Positions 35,564 through 44,432 of a DNA stretch of 64,000 nt are shown piece by piece (positions within the stretch are counted from its first letter, which is position 1; every line of letters starts with the position of its first letter). Made by a program: the position numbers and the translations under genes. The notes beneath the pieces are model-generated. The model saw only the letters and a list, made by a program, of their open reading frames with translations. It did not search any database and was not told the origin of the DNA. This DNA comes from Afipia sp. GAS231 (GTDB taxonomy: Bacteria; Pseudomonadota; Alphaproteobacteria; Rhizobiales; Xanthobacteraceae). The DNA lies in NCBI RefSeq assembly GCF_900103365.1, contig NZ_LT629703.1, positions 4,884,501 to 4,948,500 of the forward strand, given 5' to 3'.

Positions 35564-36292
35564 TTAATTGTGCTCTTCTCGTTTTGCAGCCGCTAGGCGT
35601 GTCGCCGCTTGCACGATTGTACGCACGCCAAGCTTTTCCTTCGCATTGTCAAGATAGGAGGCTACGGTGTGACGTGAGATGCCAAGGATGCGCCCGATCT
35701 CCCAGGCGCTCTTGCCTTTTGCAGCCCATTCCAGGCATTCGAGTTCGCGAGGAGATAGTAGCGCCTCGCCGATTCTCCGATCGCCTGAAAGCTTACGTCG
35801 AACGTGAGCATGGAAATACATTGCCATGAGTTGAAGAACACGCGCCTGCGAATTGATGCGGCTTTCGAATTGCGCCCGCTTTTCGTCTGTGGCGAAGGTC
35901 AGTGCGGCGATGGGGCCATGACCATCGTGGATAGGAACCGTAAAGCCGAATCGGATTCCAAACTCAGAAGCTTCGTAAAATAGTTCCTGCTGTGCCGAAG
36001 AGAGTTGTCTTGCGGTTAAGCCCAAACCCCACCGGAAGGGTTCTGGGTTCTGAAGCGCTTGCGTAATGACCGGATCAAGGCGCTCGTAATTGTTTTGCAA
36101 ATAGCGAGTAACCCAATCGGCAGGATATGTCGAAATTACAAGAGGTTCTCTGCTTCGCCGATACGGCAGCGCAAGATACGCAAAACAGGACAAATCCATC
36201 GCGGCTGCCGCAGTAGCCATCGCTTTGGAAAAATCTTCCGCGCCTCCAGCGCTCGATAGGAGATCAATAAATCTTTGATAAACACGGTGCAT
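35564..36292 (-). CDS. luxR: LuxR-family quorum-sensing regulator
   Basis: A 242-aa regulator. The N-terminal autoinducer-binding domain has the invariant W60, Y64, D73, P74 and W88 (counted from this start), and a C-terminal LuxR helix-turn-helix spans about 180-235 (LSPRELECLEWAAKGKSAWE). GGGAGA just before ATG 36292 supports this start over the longer frame. It is the cognate receptor of the neighbouring LuxI. A 7-bp inverted repeat (CCGGTGA 36312-36318, TCACCGG 36328-36334) lies just upstream of the gene. Confidence 0.9.
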   Translation of the reverse strand: MHRVYQRFIDLLSSAGGAEDFSKAMATAAAAMDLSCFAYLALPYRRSREPLVISTYPADWVTRYLQNNYERLDPVITQALQNPEPFRWGLGLTARQLSSAQQELFYEASEFGIRFGFTVPIHDGHGPIAALTFATDEKRAQFESRINSQARVLQLMAMYFHAHVRRKLSGDRRIGEALLSPRELECLEWAAKGKSAWEIGRILGISRHTVASYLDNAKEKLGVRTIVQAATRLAAAKREEHN

Positions 36293-36457
36293 CAAGGTCT
36301 CCCTACTGCCTCCGGTGAATTTGCTCGTCACCGGGGGATGCTGCCGCAAGACCGGAACGACGACTGGGACCGCACGCGGAATGCGAACGTACTTGTCGGT
36401 CCTTCCGTGGAAGGGGGGCGTCGTGCTCCAGCGCGCCCCGAGGATCAAGAAAAGTGG

Positions 36458-36481
36458 GGCCTCGCCACGACGGGCGAGGCC
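36458..36481. terminator. Bidirectional-looking hairpin after the hydrolase gene
   Basis: GGCCTCGCC (36458-36466) pairs with GGCGAGGCC (36473-36481). T-rich sequence follows on both strands (TTTGTCTTT on +, CTTTTCTT on -). It ends the - strand hydrolase unit 21 bp after its stop. Confidence 0.7.
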
Positions 36482-36501
36482 TTTGTCTTTGCGAGGAAGG
36501 G

Positions 36502-37413
36502 TTAAAGACTGCGGGACACGGCCTTCGTGATAGCGGCAGCCAATTCATTCGGCGCTTCCAAAGGAGCCAAGTGGCCTACTCCGGGTAGAATAACGAATTC
36601 GGCGTTCTTGATGCGGCTTCCGAATTCGCGTCGCAAGACAGGCTCCGGCTCCACCTTGTCGGCATCGCCCACGATGATCGTAGTGGGAACATCGATATTT
36701 CCAACCAGGTTGCTGATGTCGAGCGCCATACCTTCTTGGGGCCAGGCACGCTTGGCTGCGGGCGTTCCGTTGACGCTATCTTCGACAACTTGCTGCTGAA
36801 GCTCAGGAGAAAGCTGTCTGGCCGTCAGGTGGGGGAGAGCCATTTTGACGCCTTCGGCGCTTTGATAGCTCTTCAGCATTCCATCTTTCTGCTCTTGTGG
36901 AGCTCCGGAAGGAGTCGGAGGAGAAGGCGCCACCAACACGAGCCCTTTGAGGCCGACCGGCTTGCGCGCGCCGAATATCTGGGCGATTTTTGCGCCACTC
37001 GAATGACCTACAAGGATGTATTGAGTGAGGCCTAACGACTGAATGATGGCACCGACGTCGTCGGCCTGCGCGTTCAAACTGTAGTCTTCGATACTTCTGT
37101 CGGAACCGCCCCAGCCACGTAGGTCGGGCGCGACACAGCGGTGGAGTTCCGATAATTGATTCACAGCCATATCCCAAGTCCGTCCGCTGCCGCCCCAGTA
37201 GTGTAGGAAGACCAAGGCAGGATCTTTTCCCCCACTTTCGCGAACCTTGAAATTGAGACCGTTAGTTTGAACCGTTGTGGTAATGATATCGACCGCCTTT
37301 TGCGGCGTCGATTGCCCCACTGCCGGAGTCAGCCACGGAAGAGTGGTGAAAGCAGGAATCGCTGCAAGACCGAGCGAGGTGATGAAGAAATCGCGGCGTG
37401 AGGCTTTGCGCAT
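36502..37413 (-). CDS. Tat-exported alpha/beta hydrolase
   Basis: A 303-aa hydrolase. The N-terminus SRRDFFITSLGLAAIPAF is a twin-arginine signal, so the enzyme should act in the periplasm. The catalytic set is visible: nucleophile Ser in GHSSG, an Asp in IIVGDADKVEP, and His in PGVGHLAPLEAP; the oxyanion region is FLHYWGGSGRTW. Similar proteins are annotated as haloperoxidase-like or epoxide-hydrolase-like; the substrate is unknown. CAGGAG just upstream supports start 37413. Monocistronic, with a hairpin downstream. Confidence 0.8.
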   Translation of the reverse strand: MRKASRRDFFITSLGLAAIPAFTTLPWLTPAVGQSTPQKAVDIITTTVQTNGLNFKVRESGGKDPALVFLHYWGGSGRTWDMAVNQLSELHRCVAPDLRGWGGSDRSIEDYSLNAQADDVGAIIQSLGLTQYILVGHSSGAKIAQIFGARKPVGLKGLVLVAPSPPTPSGAPQEQKDGMLKSYQSAEGVKMALPHLTARQLSPELQQQVVEDSVNGTPAAKRAWPQEGMALDISNLVGNIDVPTTIIVGDADKVEPEPVLRREFGSRIKNAEFVILPGVGHLAPLEAPNELAAAITKAVSRSL

Positions 37414-38026
37414 GAAGGGGCTCCTGATCATTCTTCCAAGACGATAACGAATGGTGGTTGCCGTTTTGGATGATTGCAACTGTCGCCGCATTGCTTACTG
37501 GGACATCTCACATACGGAATTGGGACAGAGCGCAATCGCGGCCAGAGCAGTGTTCGACAAAAATGCGCCCGAGCAAAAGCACTCTCGTAACAGCAGCTCT
37601 TTTGGTTGCGTCAGCTCAGAGAAGTCGTGACTGGTGGAGGATTTAGCAGAATTACAGTTTGTACCGGTGGCGGTGGCGGTGGACGCGGTCGCGCACCTGA
37701 TCCGCTATTGAACCGAGGCGAAAAGCGCCGCGAATGACTCAAGCGCTTCTGTCGAACGAACCGTCTCGCGCCTGCACGAGCCCGCGCCAGAGCCCGCTCT
37801 CGTACGCGACACGCACGACTGCAACGTCATCTCGATCGATAATCCAAATTCCCCCAATTTGAAACCTTGAATGGAGCAACATGCTCCGTTTCCTCTACAG
37901 CGGGAAAGATCTCGTTCGCCATGTCCTGTACCCGTAGGACAGCCCGTCACAAAATTGTAAGTACGCTCCTAACTAGGTTCATGCAGTGCGCATCGCATGG
38001 GGACGCGCCAGTAGGGGGGCTATGAA
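37414..38026. other. Long intergenic region before the outer-membrane channel gene
   Basis: About 610 bp between divergent genes, with no convincing gene. It holds the 20-bp dyad at 37922-37941, listed separately, and a short GGCGGT repeat near 37665-37680. The rest shows nothing I recognise. Confidence 0.5.
37922..37941. promoter_or_regulatory. TGTCCT-N8-AGGACA operator, copy 1
   Basis: TGTCCT GTACCCGT AGGACA lies 85 bp before the GTG of the channel gene at 38027. The identical half-sites with the same 8-bp spacer occur before the AraC gene (53064) and the FAD hydroxylase (58719). Confidence 0.65.
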
Positions 38027-39022
38027 GTGAACAACGTATACAAGCTGATTTGCACTGCGAGCATCATCTCAGCGGCTATTTCAACAAGGCCGGCTGCCGC
38101 CTTTGAATTTGGAACGCCAGGCGCGATTCAGAAGCCTGGGGTTGCGATCGGTGGTACGTCCGCTGGCACGCCGCCTCCGGGAATCTACATGTTTGATCAA
38201 TTCGCGACCTACCAAGCAAAGATCGTGGGGCCCGGGGCGCCTCCCGGAGGTACGGCAGTTCAATATGGTGCGGCGGCAACAGGCTTCTTGTTTGTTCCTG
38301 GCTGGACTTTCTTGGGCGCTACCTACGACGCCGTTTTGGTCACGCCATTTGTGATGGACAGCATCGGCTCCCCGATCAACGTTCAGCAACTCGGCATGAG
38401 CAACACCTACATCGTGCCGATCGAACTGAGCTGGAAGTTGCAGGACTCCGGGTTCTTCGTGAAGGCGGGTTTGGGAGTCCATGTGCCCACCGGAAATATT
38501 TCAGGCCCGGCAGGTTTAGCGGGCCAGGGCAGTCCCTGGTACACGTTCCAGCCCGAGTTCATTGTTTCGTATCTCAAAGACGGCTGGAATTTGACAGCTA
38601 ATACCTTTGCGGAAATCAATACGAAAAACACAATCACCGGCTATCACAGCGGTGATATCCTCCATGCGGAGTTTCGCGCTACAAAAAGCATCGACAATTG
38701 GACTTTCGGACCGGTCGCATACTACTTCGGTCAAGTAACAGGCGACAAATCCAGCGCCTTTTATGGCAATGCGATAAATACAAACAAGTACGACGAATGG
38801 GCTGTCGGCGGATTGATCGGGTACAATTTTGGGCACGTCGCTCTGGACGTGTGGGCGATGAAAGAGTTCAAGCCCAATCCAACAGGAGGCACGGCAATTC
38901 CCGGGCGAGACAGCGCAGTCGCACTTGAAGGCTACTCGGTTTTCGCCCAGTTGAGTTACCGTCTTTGGGCTCCTGACGCTCCCGCGAGTTCGCCCAAGTT
39001 GAGCGGTTTGATCCACAAATAA
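38027..39022 (+). CDS. Phenol-MetA-pathway-type outer-membrane channel
   Basis: A 331-aa exported protein with a signal peptide (cleavage after RPAAA, about residue 24) and a beta-barrel composition of alternating aromatic and small residues, matching the SphA/MetA-pathway-of-phenol-degradation family. These channels let aromatic substrates cross the outer membrane and accompany catabolic operons. GTG start; another start is possible. An operator of the shared dyad type lies 85 bp upstream and a strong hairpin follows the stop. It fits as the entry port of the catabolic island. Confidence 0.8.
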   Translation: MNNVYKLICTASIISAAISTRPAAAFEFGTPGAIQKPGVAIGGTSAGTPPPGIYMFDQFATYQAKIVGPGAPPGGTAVQYGAAATGFLFVPGWTFLGATYDAVLVTPFVMDSIGSPINVQQLGMSNTYIVPIELSWKLQDSGFFVKAGLGVHVPTGNISGPAGLAGQGSPWYTFQPEFIVSYLKDGWNLTANTFAEINTKNTITGYHSGDILHAEFRATKSIDNWTFGPVAYYFGQVTGDKSSAFYGNAINTNKYDEWAVGGLIGYNFGHVALDVWAMKEFKPNPTGGTAIPGRDSAVALEGYSVFAQLSYRLWAPDAPASSPKLSGLIHK

Positions 39023-39041
39023 AGCGGACAAGCTTGTGCCT

Positions 39042-39069
39042 GGCCCGTCGTTTTTTTAAACGACGGGCC
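39042..39069. terminator. Hairpin after the channel gene
   Basis: GGCCCGTCGTTT (39042-39053) pairs with AAACGACGGGCC (39058-39069) across a TTTT loop, 19 bp after the stop. The 12-bp perfect stem has its T-run in the stem and loop rather than after it. Confidence 0.6.
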
Positions 39070-39294
39070 GGCGACGACCCGGAACAGGTAGCTGTGTTGG
39101 TCCCATCAGTTGGTGCTGGTTCTCATCCAACGATTGTCGCAATCGGCAAGCGGCGCAAATGCAGTCAAACGCGTAAGCGGGCTGCCCACTGCAGCGGCCC
39201 GGCGGTTTGGCACTTGGATCGGCTGGCGGTGATTCAGCCGTGGTCAGCTCGCGGGAACGGCGAGAGCATTTCTTTCCTGACCTGAGGACGATCG

Positions 39295-40308
39295 ATGAAG
39301 GACTACGAGGCATTCCATGCAGGAGATATAACCCTGCAAAACGGGTCCACTCTTGATAACGCGACCATCGCTTATGCGACATATGGGAAACTGAACAAGG
39401 CCCGCGACAACGTTATCGTGTATCCCACGTTCTTTGGCGGCAGCCACGTCGAGAATGAATGGTTGATCGGCGAGGGTCTTGCCTTGGACCCGAGCCGGTA
39501 TTTCATCGTCGTACCAAATCTCGTCGGAAATGGCTTTTCCACCTCTCCCAGCAACAGCGTCACTTCCCCGGGACCCAGCTTTCCGCTCGTAACCATCTAC
39601 GACAACGTCAAGCTTCAGCACCGCCTGCTGACAGAGCAGTTCGGGGTGCGTCGAGTTGCTCTCGCAGTGGGGTGGTCAGTGGGAGCTCAGCAGGCGTTTC
39701 ATTGGGGCGCTCTGTACCCCGACTATGTTGAACGGATCGCGCCCTTCTGTGGATCTGCCCGTACATCGCGCCACAATTTCGTATTTCTGGAAGGCGTAAA
39801 GGCCGCCTTGAAGGCCGATCAATCGTTTGAAGGCGGAGCTTATCGCAAGCCGCCCATCGAAGGCCTCAAAGCTTTTGCCCGTGTCTACGCGGGTTGGGGC
39901 TTTTCGCAGGCTTTCTATCGCGCCGAGTGCGATATCAAGGACCTTGGATTTCCATCCCTTGAGGCCTTCATTTTGGGCGTATGGGAGGCGCGCTTCACGA
40001 AGGCCGATGCGAATAACCTGCTGTCCATGATCGCAACCTGGCAGGCCGCCGACATAAGCGCGAACACCACATACGGCGGAGATTTTTCCAGGGCGCTCGG
40101 GTCCATCAAAGCGCGTGCACTCGTGATGCCCTGCAAGACGGATCTCTACTTCCCGCCCGAGGACAGCGAAATCGAAGTCAGCCAGATGCCGAACGCAGAG
40201 CTGAAGGTGATTCCATCGATTTGGGGACATTCGGCCGGCGCTCTCGGGCGCAACAAGACGGACGCCGCATTTATTGATCAGGCGATCAAAGACCTTCTGT
40301 CGGCATAG
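39295..40308 (+). CDS. MetX-like alpha/beta hydrolase
   Basis: A 337-aa protein of the homoserine O-acetyltransferase-like fold: nucleophile Ser in VGWSVGAQQAF, Asp in MPCKTDLYFPP, His in WGHSAGALG. True MetX enzymes are about 370 aa with GGSMGG around the Ser, so this is probably a hydrolase or acyltransferase of a side branch. GAGGACGATCG precedes the ATG. The amidase follows 142 bp downstream on the same strand, so the two may share a transcript. The 270 bp before it hold only the channel-gene hairpin. Confidence 0.75.
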   Translation: MKDYEAFHAGDITLQNGSTLDNATIAYATYGKLNKARDNVIVYPTFFGGSHVENEWLIGEGLALDPSRYFIVVPNLVGNGFSTSPSNSVTSPGPSFPLVTIYDNVKLQHRLLTEQFGVRRVALAVGWSVGAQQAFHWGALYPDYVERIAPFCGSARTSRHNFVFLEGVKAALKADQSFEGGAYRKPPIEGLKAFARVYAGWGFSQAFYRAECDIKDLGFPSLEAFILGVWEARFTKADANNLLSMIATWQAADISANTTYGGDFSRALGSIKARALVMPCKTDLYFPPEDSEIEVSQMPNAELKVIPSIWGHSAGALGRNKTDAAFIDQAIKDLLSA

Positions 40309-40450
40309 AGAGATGTTTGGGGACCATCTCGGGTGGCGACAGTGCCTTGCTGGAGAACCCAGGCGCTTGTCGACGCATGCGTCACGATCTCCACCAGTAC
40401 AGATTGCCGGAAGGGCGATCGAATAGATCATCGCTCTTAAGGAGAACGGA

Positions 40451-41875
40451 ATGCCGAATGCATGGGAACTTAGCGTCGCCGAGGCGGCTCAGGCTATTCG
40501 AGCAGGAGACTTGACGGCGGAATTGCTGGCTGAGGCTCTGATCGCGAGGACAAAAGCCAACGCCGAACTAAACGCTTTCGTCGATTTCGAGCCGGATTCC
40601 ATTCTGGAGTCCGCCAGGCATGCCGACCTCGCGCGAAGACAAGGGAAACGTCTGGGGCGACTGCACGGTGTTCCGATCTGCCTGAAGGACAATATCGATG
40701 CGGTTGGCTACGCCACTACCGCGTGCACGCCGGCACTGGCCGGAAACAATCCGAGGACGAATGCCCCGATCGTTGCTGCTTTGCTGAAAGAAGGCGCGAT
40801 CATCTTCGGAAAGAACACGATGCACGAACTTGCGTTCGGTATCACCTCCAACAACGCCGCTTTCGGGGCGGTTCGCAATCCATACGATCCACGGATGATA
40901 CCCGGAGGCTCGAGCGGAGGCACTGCGGCCGCGGTGGCCGCTCGATTGGCTCCAGCGGGCATCGGCACCGATACGGGAGGATCAGTCAGATTGCCCGCGG
41001 CGCTCTGCGGAGTGGCGGGCCTGCGGCCAACGGTAAAGCGGTGGCCACGACAAGGCATCGTTCCGATTGCATCGACGAGAGACACGGCCGGCCCGATCGC
41101 GCGGTCTATCGATGATCTACTCATAATCGACAGCGTCGTAACAGGCGACGTCGAGGAGAGATCCGAAATCGACTTGGGCGAGGTCAGGCTCGGCGTTCCT
41201 AAAAAACTCTATTGGGAGCAGCTCGAGAGCCACGTGGAAGCTGCCTGCTCCGATGCTCTGAAGCAATTGAGCGCGCTCGGCATCACCCTTGTCGAGGTTG
41301 ATCTTCCGGACATCGAAGCCCTGAACCAGGCCGTCAGCCAGATTGTTGCGCGGTACGAACCAAGAGTGGACATTCCCGCCTATCTGAGCGACGCGCGCTC
41401 AGAAGTCACGTTGAATGACATAGTTCGAAAGATTGCCAGTCCCGATGTGCGCCATATGGTGCAGGGCCTGCTTGATGAGCAGACCCGGGTTTCGGCGACT
41501 GCCTATGCTGCTGCGATCGACACATACCGACCCAGATTGGTCCAGGTCTTCGCAGATTATTTTTCTCGGAATGGGGTCGACGCGACGATCTTTCCGACAA
41601 GTGCCTTGTGCGCCCGTCCTATTGGTGATGATGCAACGGTCGAGTTGAACGGTCACCGCCTGCCCACGTTCCCGTCCTACATCCGCAACACGGATCCGGG
41701 GAGCAATGCAGGTGTGCCCGGCGTTTCGCTACCCATAGGCCTTAGCCCAACCGGCTTGCCAATCGGTCTTGCGATGGATGGTCCAGCCGGCAGCGATCGG
41801 CGTCTCCTGGAAATCGCTGCAAAGATCTCAGAGCACTTCCCGCGCATTCGAGCTCCAAACGTCAGGTCGGGTTAA
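40451..41875 (+). CDS. Amidase-signature hydrolase, indoleacetamide-hydrolase-like
   Basis: A 474-aa amidase with the complete Ser-cisSer-Lys triad: K79 (CLKDNID), S154 in GGSSGGT and nucleophile S178 (DTGGSVRLP). It cleaves a carboxamide to acid and ammonia. The stretch TACTPALAGNNPRTNAPIV resembles indoleacetamide hydrolases and related aryl amidases. A strong AAGGAGAACGGA site precedes the ATG. With the nitrilase and the ABC transporter of the same island it suggests amide or nitrile breakdown; the substrate is inferred only. Confidence 0.85.
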   Translation: MPNAWELSVAEAAQAIRAGDLTAELLAEALIARTKANAELNAFVDFEPDSILESARHADLARRQGKRLGRLHGVPICLKDNIDAVGYATTACTPALAGNNPRTNAPIVAALLKEGAIIFGKNTMHELAFGITSNNAAFGAVRNPYDPRMIPGGSSGGTAAAVAARLAPAGIGTDTGGSVRLPAALCGVAGLRPTVKRWPRQGIVPIASTRDTAGPIARSIDDLLIIDSVVTGDVEERSEIDLGEVRLGVPKKLYWEQLESHVEAACSDALKQLSALGITLVEVDLPDIEALNQAVSQIVARYEPRVDIPAYLSDARSEVTLNDIVRKIASPDVRHMVQGLLDEQTRVSATAYAAAIDTYRPRLVQVFADYFSRNGVDATIFPTSALCARPIGDDATVELNGHRLPTFPSYIRNTDPGSNAGVPGVSLPIGLSPTGLPIGLAMDGPAGSDRRLLEIAAKISEHFPRIRAPNVRSG

Positions 41876-41987
41876 TTTCAGGCCACACGTCCGAAAGCTT
41901 AGAGCCAGTTGCGCGGTGCTCTCGGTCTGATTTCTGCGCATGTGATCGGAAGCTCCATTCTTGGGGCGGACTCAGAGAGGTACCGAA

Positions 41988-42977
41988 ATGACCCAGATGG
42001 TTCCGGTGAAGGGGCTGCACCACTTCGCCTATCGCTGTCGGGACGCGGAGGAAACCCGGCATTTCTACGAGGACATCCTCGGATTGCCGCTGGTTCACAT
42101 AGTGCGGTCGAACAATGTGCTCTCGACGGGTGAATGTTGCCAGTTCGTGCAACTTTTCTTTCGGATGAAGGACGGTTCGCACATCGCTTTCTTCGACCTC
42201 GGCGACCAGCAGAAGGTCGAGCCCTCCGCCAATAACTCGACGTGGTTCAACCACCTGGCGCTCGCTGTCGACGATCTCGCCACGCTGGAAAAGGCGAAGG
42301 CAGCTCTGGAGGCGGAGGGAGTCCCGATTCTCGGGACCACCGACCACAACTACATCAAGTCAATCTACTTCTTCGATCCCAACGGCATCCGGCTGGAACT
42401 GACCACCGATGCTGGCTTTGACGGGCCTAGGGTCGTCAACCAGGATCCCGAAAGAGGGCGTTGCGACGTCCATCCTGTCCCGTCCGGCGATCCACCGTCC
42501 GCGCGGATGCGCCGGTTCCGGGGGGCGGAGGCGGTCGAAGAGGACTTCCCGATGAAGAGCCTCCGACATACGGCGTTTTACAGGGAATTCCTGCGGCCCG
42601 ATGACATGTACCACGGGATCAATATCTATCACGACATGGGCGACGGCCATATCGTCGACTTGCGGGTCTGGCGGCATGGGACAGACAGTCCCTTCGCGGC
42701 TTGCGAGGTTGACTTCCTGAACACGCAGACTGCGGTCGTTTGGAATGCGGTTTCACGCCAAGGAGGCACTGATCGGGGCGGAACACTTACGGCGCGCGAG
42801 CGCGAGATCGCACAATTGATAGCCAGAGGCTGCACCGACCTCGATATCGCGCGGATGCTCCGGATCAGCTTTTCGACAGTACGGACGCACGTGAATCGGT
42901 GCTTTGAAAAGCTCGGCTGCGCCAATCGCGCAGAACTCAGCGGTCTAGTTGCATCAACCCTGTCGTATCCGATCTGA
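41988..42977 (+). CDS. VOC-domain/LuxR-type regulator fusion
   Basis: One uninterrupted 329-aa frame. Residues 1-140 are a vicinal-oxygen-chelate domain (GLHHFAYRCRDAEETRHFYED, NHLALAVDD, IRLELTT) with a plausible His-His-Glu metal site. A linker follows (about 145-195), then a sensor-like part common in LuxR solos (AFYREFLRPDDMYHGINIY) and a C-terminal LuxR helix-turn-helix (about 262-315, LTAREREIAQLIARGCTD). This is unusual: the VOC domain replaces the normal ligand domain. It may sense a ring-cleavage product or aromatic substrate. AGAGAGG precedes ATG 41988. Confidence 0.8.
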   Translation: MTQMVPVKGLHHFAYRCRDAEETRHFYEDILGLPLVHIVRSNNVLSTGECCQFVQLFFRMKDGSHIAFFDLGDQQKVEPSANNSTWFNHLALAVDDLATLEKAKAALEAEGVPILGTTDHNYIKSIYFFDPNGIRLELTTDAGFDGPRVVNQDPERGRCDVHPVPSGDPPSARMRRFRGAEAVEEDFPMKSLRHTAFYREFLRPDDMYHGINIYHDMGDGHIVDLRVWRHGTDSPFAACEVDFLNTQTAVVWNAVSRQGGTDRGGTLTAREREIAQLIARGCTDLDIARMLRISFSTVRTHVNRCFEKLGCANRAELSGLVASTLSYPI

Positions 42978-43163
42978 CTGCCGGCGCACAAGTCGATGGC
43001 TCGGCATCACCGTCGACGACCACGCGACGTCGAGCGAGGCGCGGCTCGTCATTGTCATCTACGATCTCGGTGTGTCAGCGCTCGCTTCCGCCCAATCTAC
43101 AGGCACATCGCACAGAGACCATCCTCATTTCGGCTGTTCGAAACGGATCAGTGCTGAACCCAC

Positions 43164-43179
43164 TCGACAATATTGTCGA
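43164..43179. promoter_or_regulatory. Perfect 16-bp palindrome upstream of the ABC transporter
   Basis: TCGACAATATTGTCGA is self-complementary and lies 89 bp before the ATG of the binding protein, in a 291-bp non-coding gap (42978-43268). The adjacent LuxR-type fusion protein is one candidate regulator. Confidence 0.5.
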
Positions 43180-43268
43180 TACCGCATCCTCCAAGCGCGC
43201 CGGATACTCTTCGGCAAATGGGGAAAGTGCTGCGGCTCGGCTCAGCGTGGCCAACATGGGAGTTAGTA

Positions 43269-44426
43269 ATGGAACGTAGAGATTTCTTGAAGGCCAGCCT
43301 GATCGCGAGCATTTCGGCGGCGCTGCCAAGACAGGCATTGGCGCAATCCGATACGCTCAAACTCGGATTTCTCTTCCCCAAGTCGGGTCCGGCGGCGATC
43401 TTCGGCCCGTCTTCCGAGACCTGCATCAAGTTGGGCGTCAATCAGATCAATGCCGCGGGCGGCATTCTAGGTCGCCAGATCGAAGCCTTCACCGGCGATG
43501 CCGGTGGCGCGCCGTCCGACACGGTCCAGGCCGCACAACGCATGTGGCGAAGCAATGGCATTGTGGCGCTTATTGGCCAGCATGACAGCGCGTCGCGCGC
43601 GGCCGTCATTGGGTCCATCCGTGGCCAGATTCCATATATCTTCACCGCTTTGAGCGAAGGCGGCTTCTGTCAGCCGGGACTTTACGCTCTCGGCGAAACG
43701 CCACAGCAACAGCTTGGGCCAGTTATCCCCTACCTTGCGAAGAAGAAGGGTGCCTCCAAGTGGTATCTTGTCGGCAACGATTACGATTGGCCGCGCAAGT
43801 CGAACGATATCGCGAAGCCCATGATTAGCGCGAGCGGTGGCAAGATCGTCGGCGAGGAATACCTGCCATTCAGCGTCAACAACTTCGACACCACGCTGGC
43901 AAAGATTCGCGACAGCGGCGCAGATGCAGTGTTCATCACCCTAGTTGGCTCGGCCTCAGTGGGCTTCAATCGCGCCTATGCCTCGTTTGGCCTGGACAAA
44001 CAGGCGCTTCGCGTGGGTACGCTTATCGAAGAGAACACTCTCGTCGGGATAGGCGCTGAAAATAGCAAGAACCTGTTCTCGACGGTTGGCTATTTTGATG
44101 CGCTCGATACGCCGGCCGCTCAGGCCTTCCGTACGCCTTATTACAACACCTTCGGCAAGGATGCGCCTGTGCTCAACACGGCGAGCGAGGGCTTGTACGA
44201 AGGACTGCTCTTCGTCAAGGCGGTGTTCAGCAAGATGGGGTCTACCGATCCCAAGGCCTTTGCCGCTGCCGCTGAAGGCACGAGCTACCAAGGCCCGCGC
44301 GGCCAAGTCACCATGAAGGGCCGCTTCGTCAACAGCAATATCTATCTGGCCACCGCAGAAGGGGCTGCCTTCAAGATCATCGAGAGCTTCCAGAGCATCG
44401 ATCCCGGCACAGTCTGCACCAACTGA
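43269..44426 (+). CDS. Amide/branched-chain-type ABC transporter binding protein
   Basis: A 385-aa periplasmic binding protein of the leucine/urea/short-chain-amide type (peripla_BP_6). The signal peptide (MERRDFLKASLIASISAALP, Ala-rich cut near residue 26) has a twin-arginine-like pair. The mature part contains GFLFPKSGPAAIFG and VNQINAAGGILGRQIE, and the FmdD/UrtA-like YLVGNDYDWPRKSN. GGGAG upstream supports ATG 43269. The permease starts 6 bp after its stop, so it heads the transporter operon. Confidence 0.88.
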   Translation: MERRDFLKASLIASISAALPRQALAQSDTLKLGFLFPKSGPAAIFGPSSETCIKLGVNQINAAGGILGRQIEAFTGDAGGAPSDTVQAAQRMWRSNGIVALIGQHDSASRAAVIGSIRGQIPYIFTALSEGGFCQPGLYALGETPQQQLGPVIPYLAKKKGASKWYLVGNDYDWPRKSNDIAKPMISASGGKIVGEEYLPFSVNNFDTTLAKIRDSGADAVFITLVGSASVGFNRAYASFGLDKQALRVGTLIEENTLVGIGAENSKNLFSTVGYFDALDTPAAQAFRTPYYNTFGKDAPVLNTASEGLYEGLLFVKAVFSKMGSTDPKAFAAAAEGTSYQGPRGQVTMKGRFVNSNIYLATAEGAAFKIIESFQSIDPGTVCTN

Positions 44427-44432
44427 ACCGGA

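Noticed and set aside
43052..43279. A 75-aa open frame upstream of the binding-protein gene
   Set aside because: It spans the palindrome and the ribosome-binding site of the real gene in another frame and has no recognisable features.
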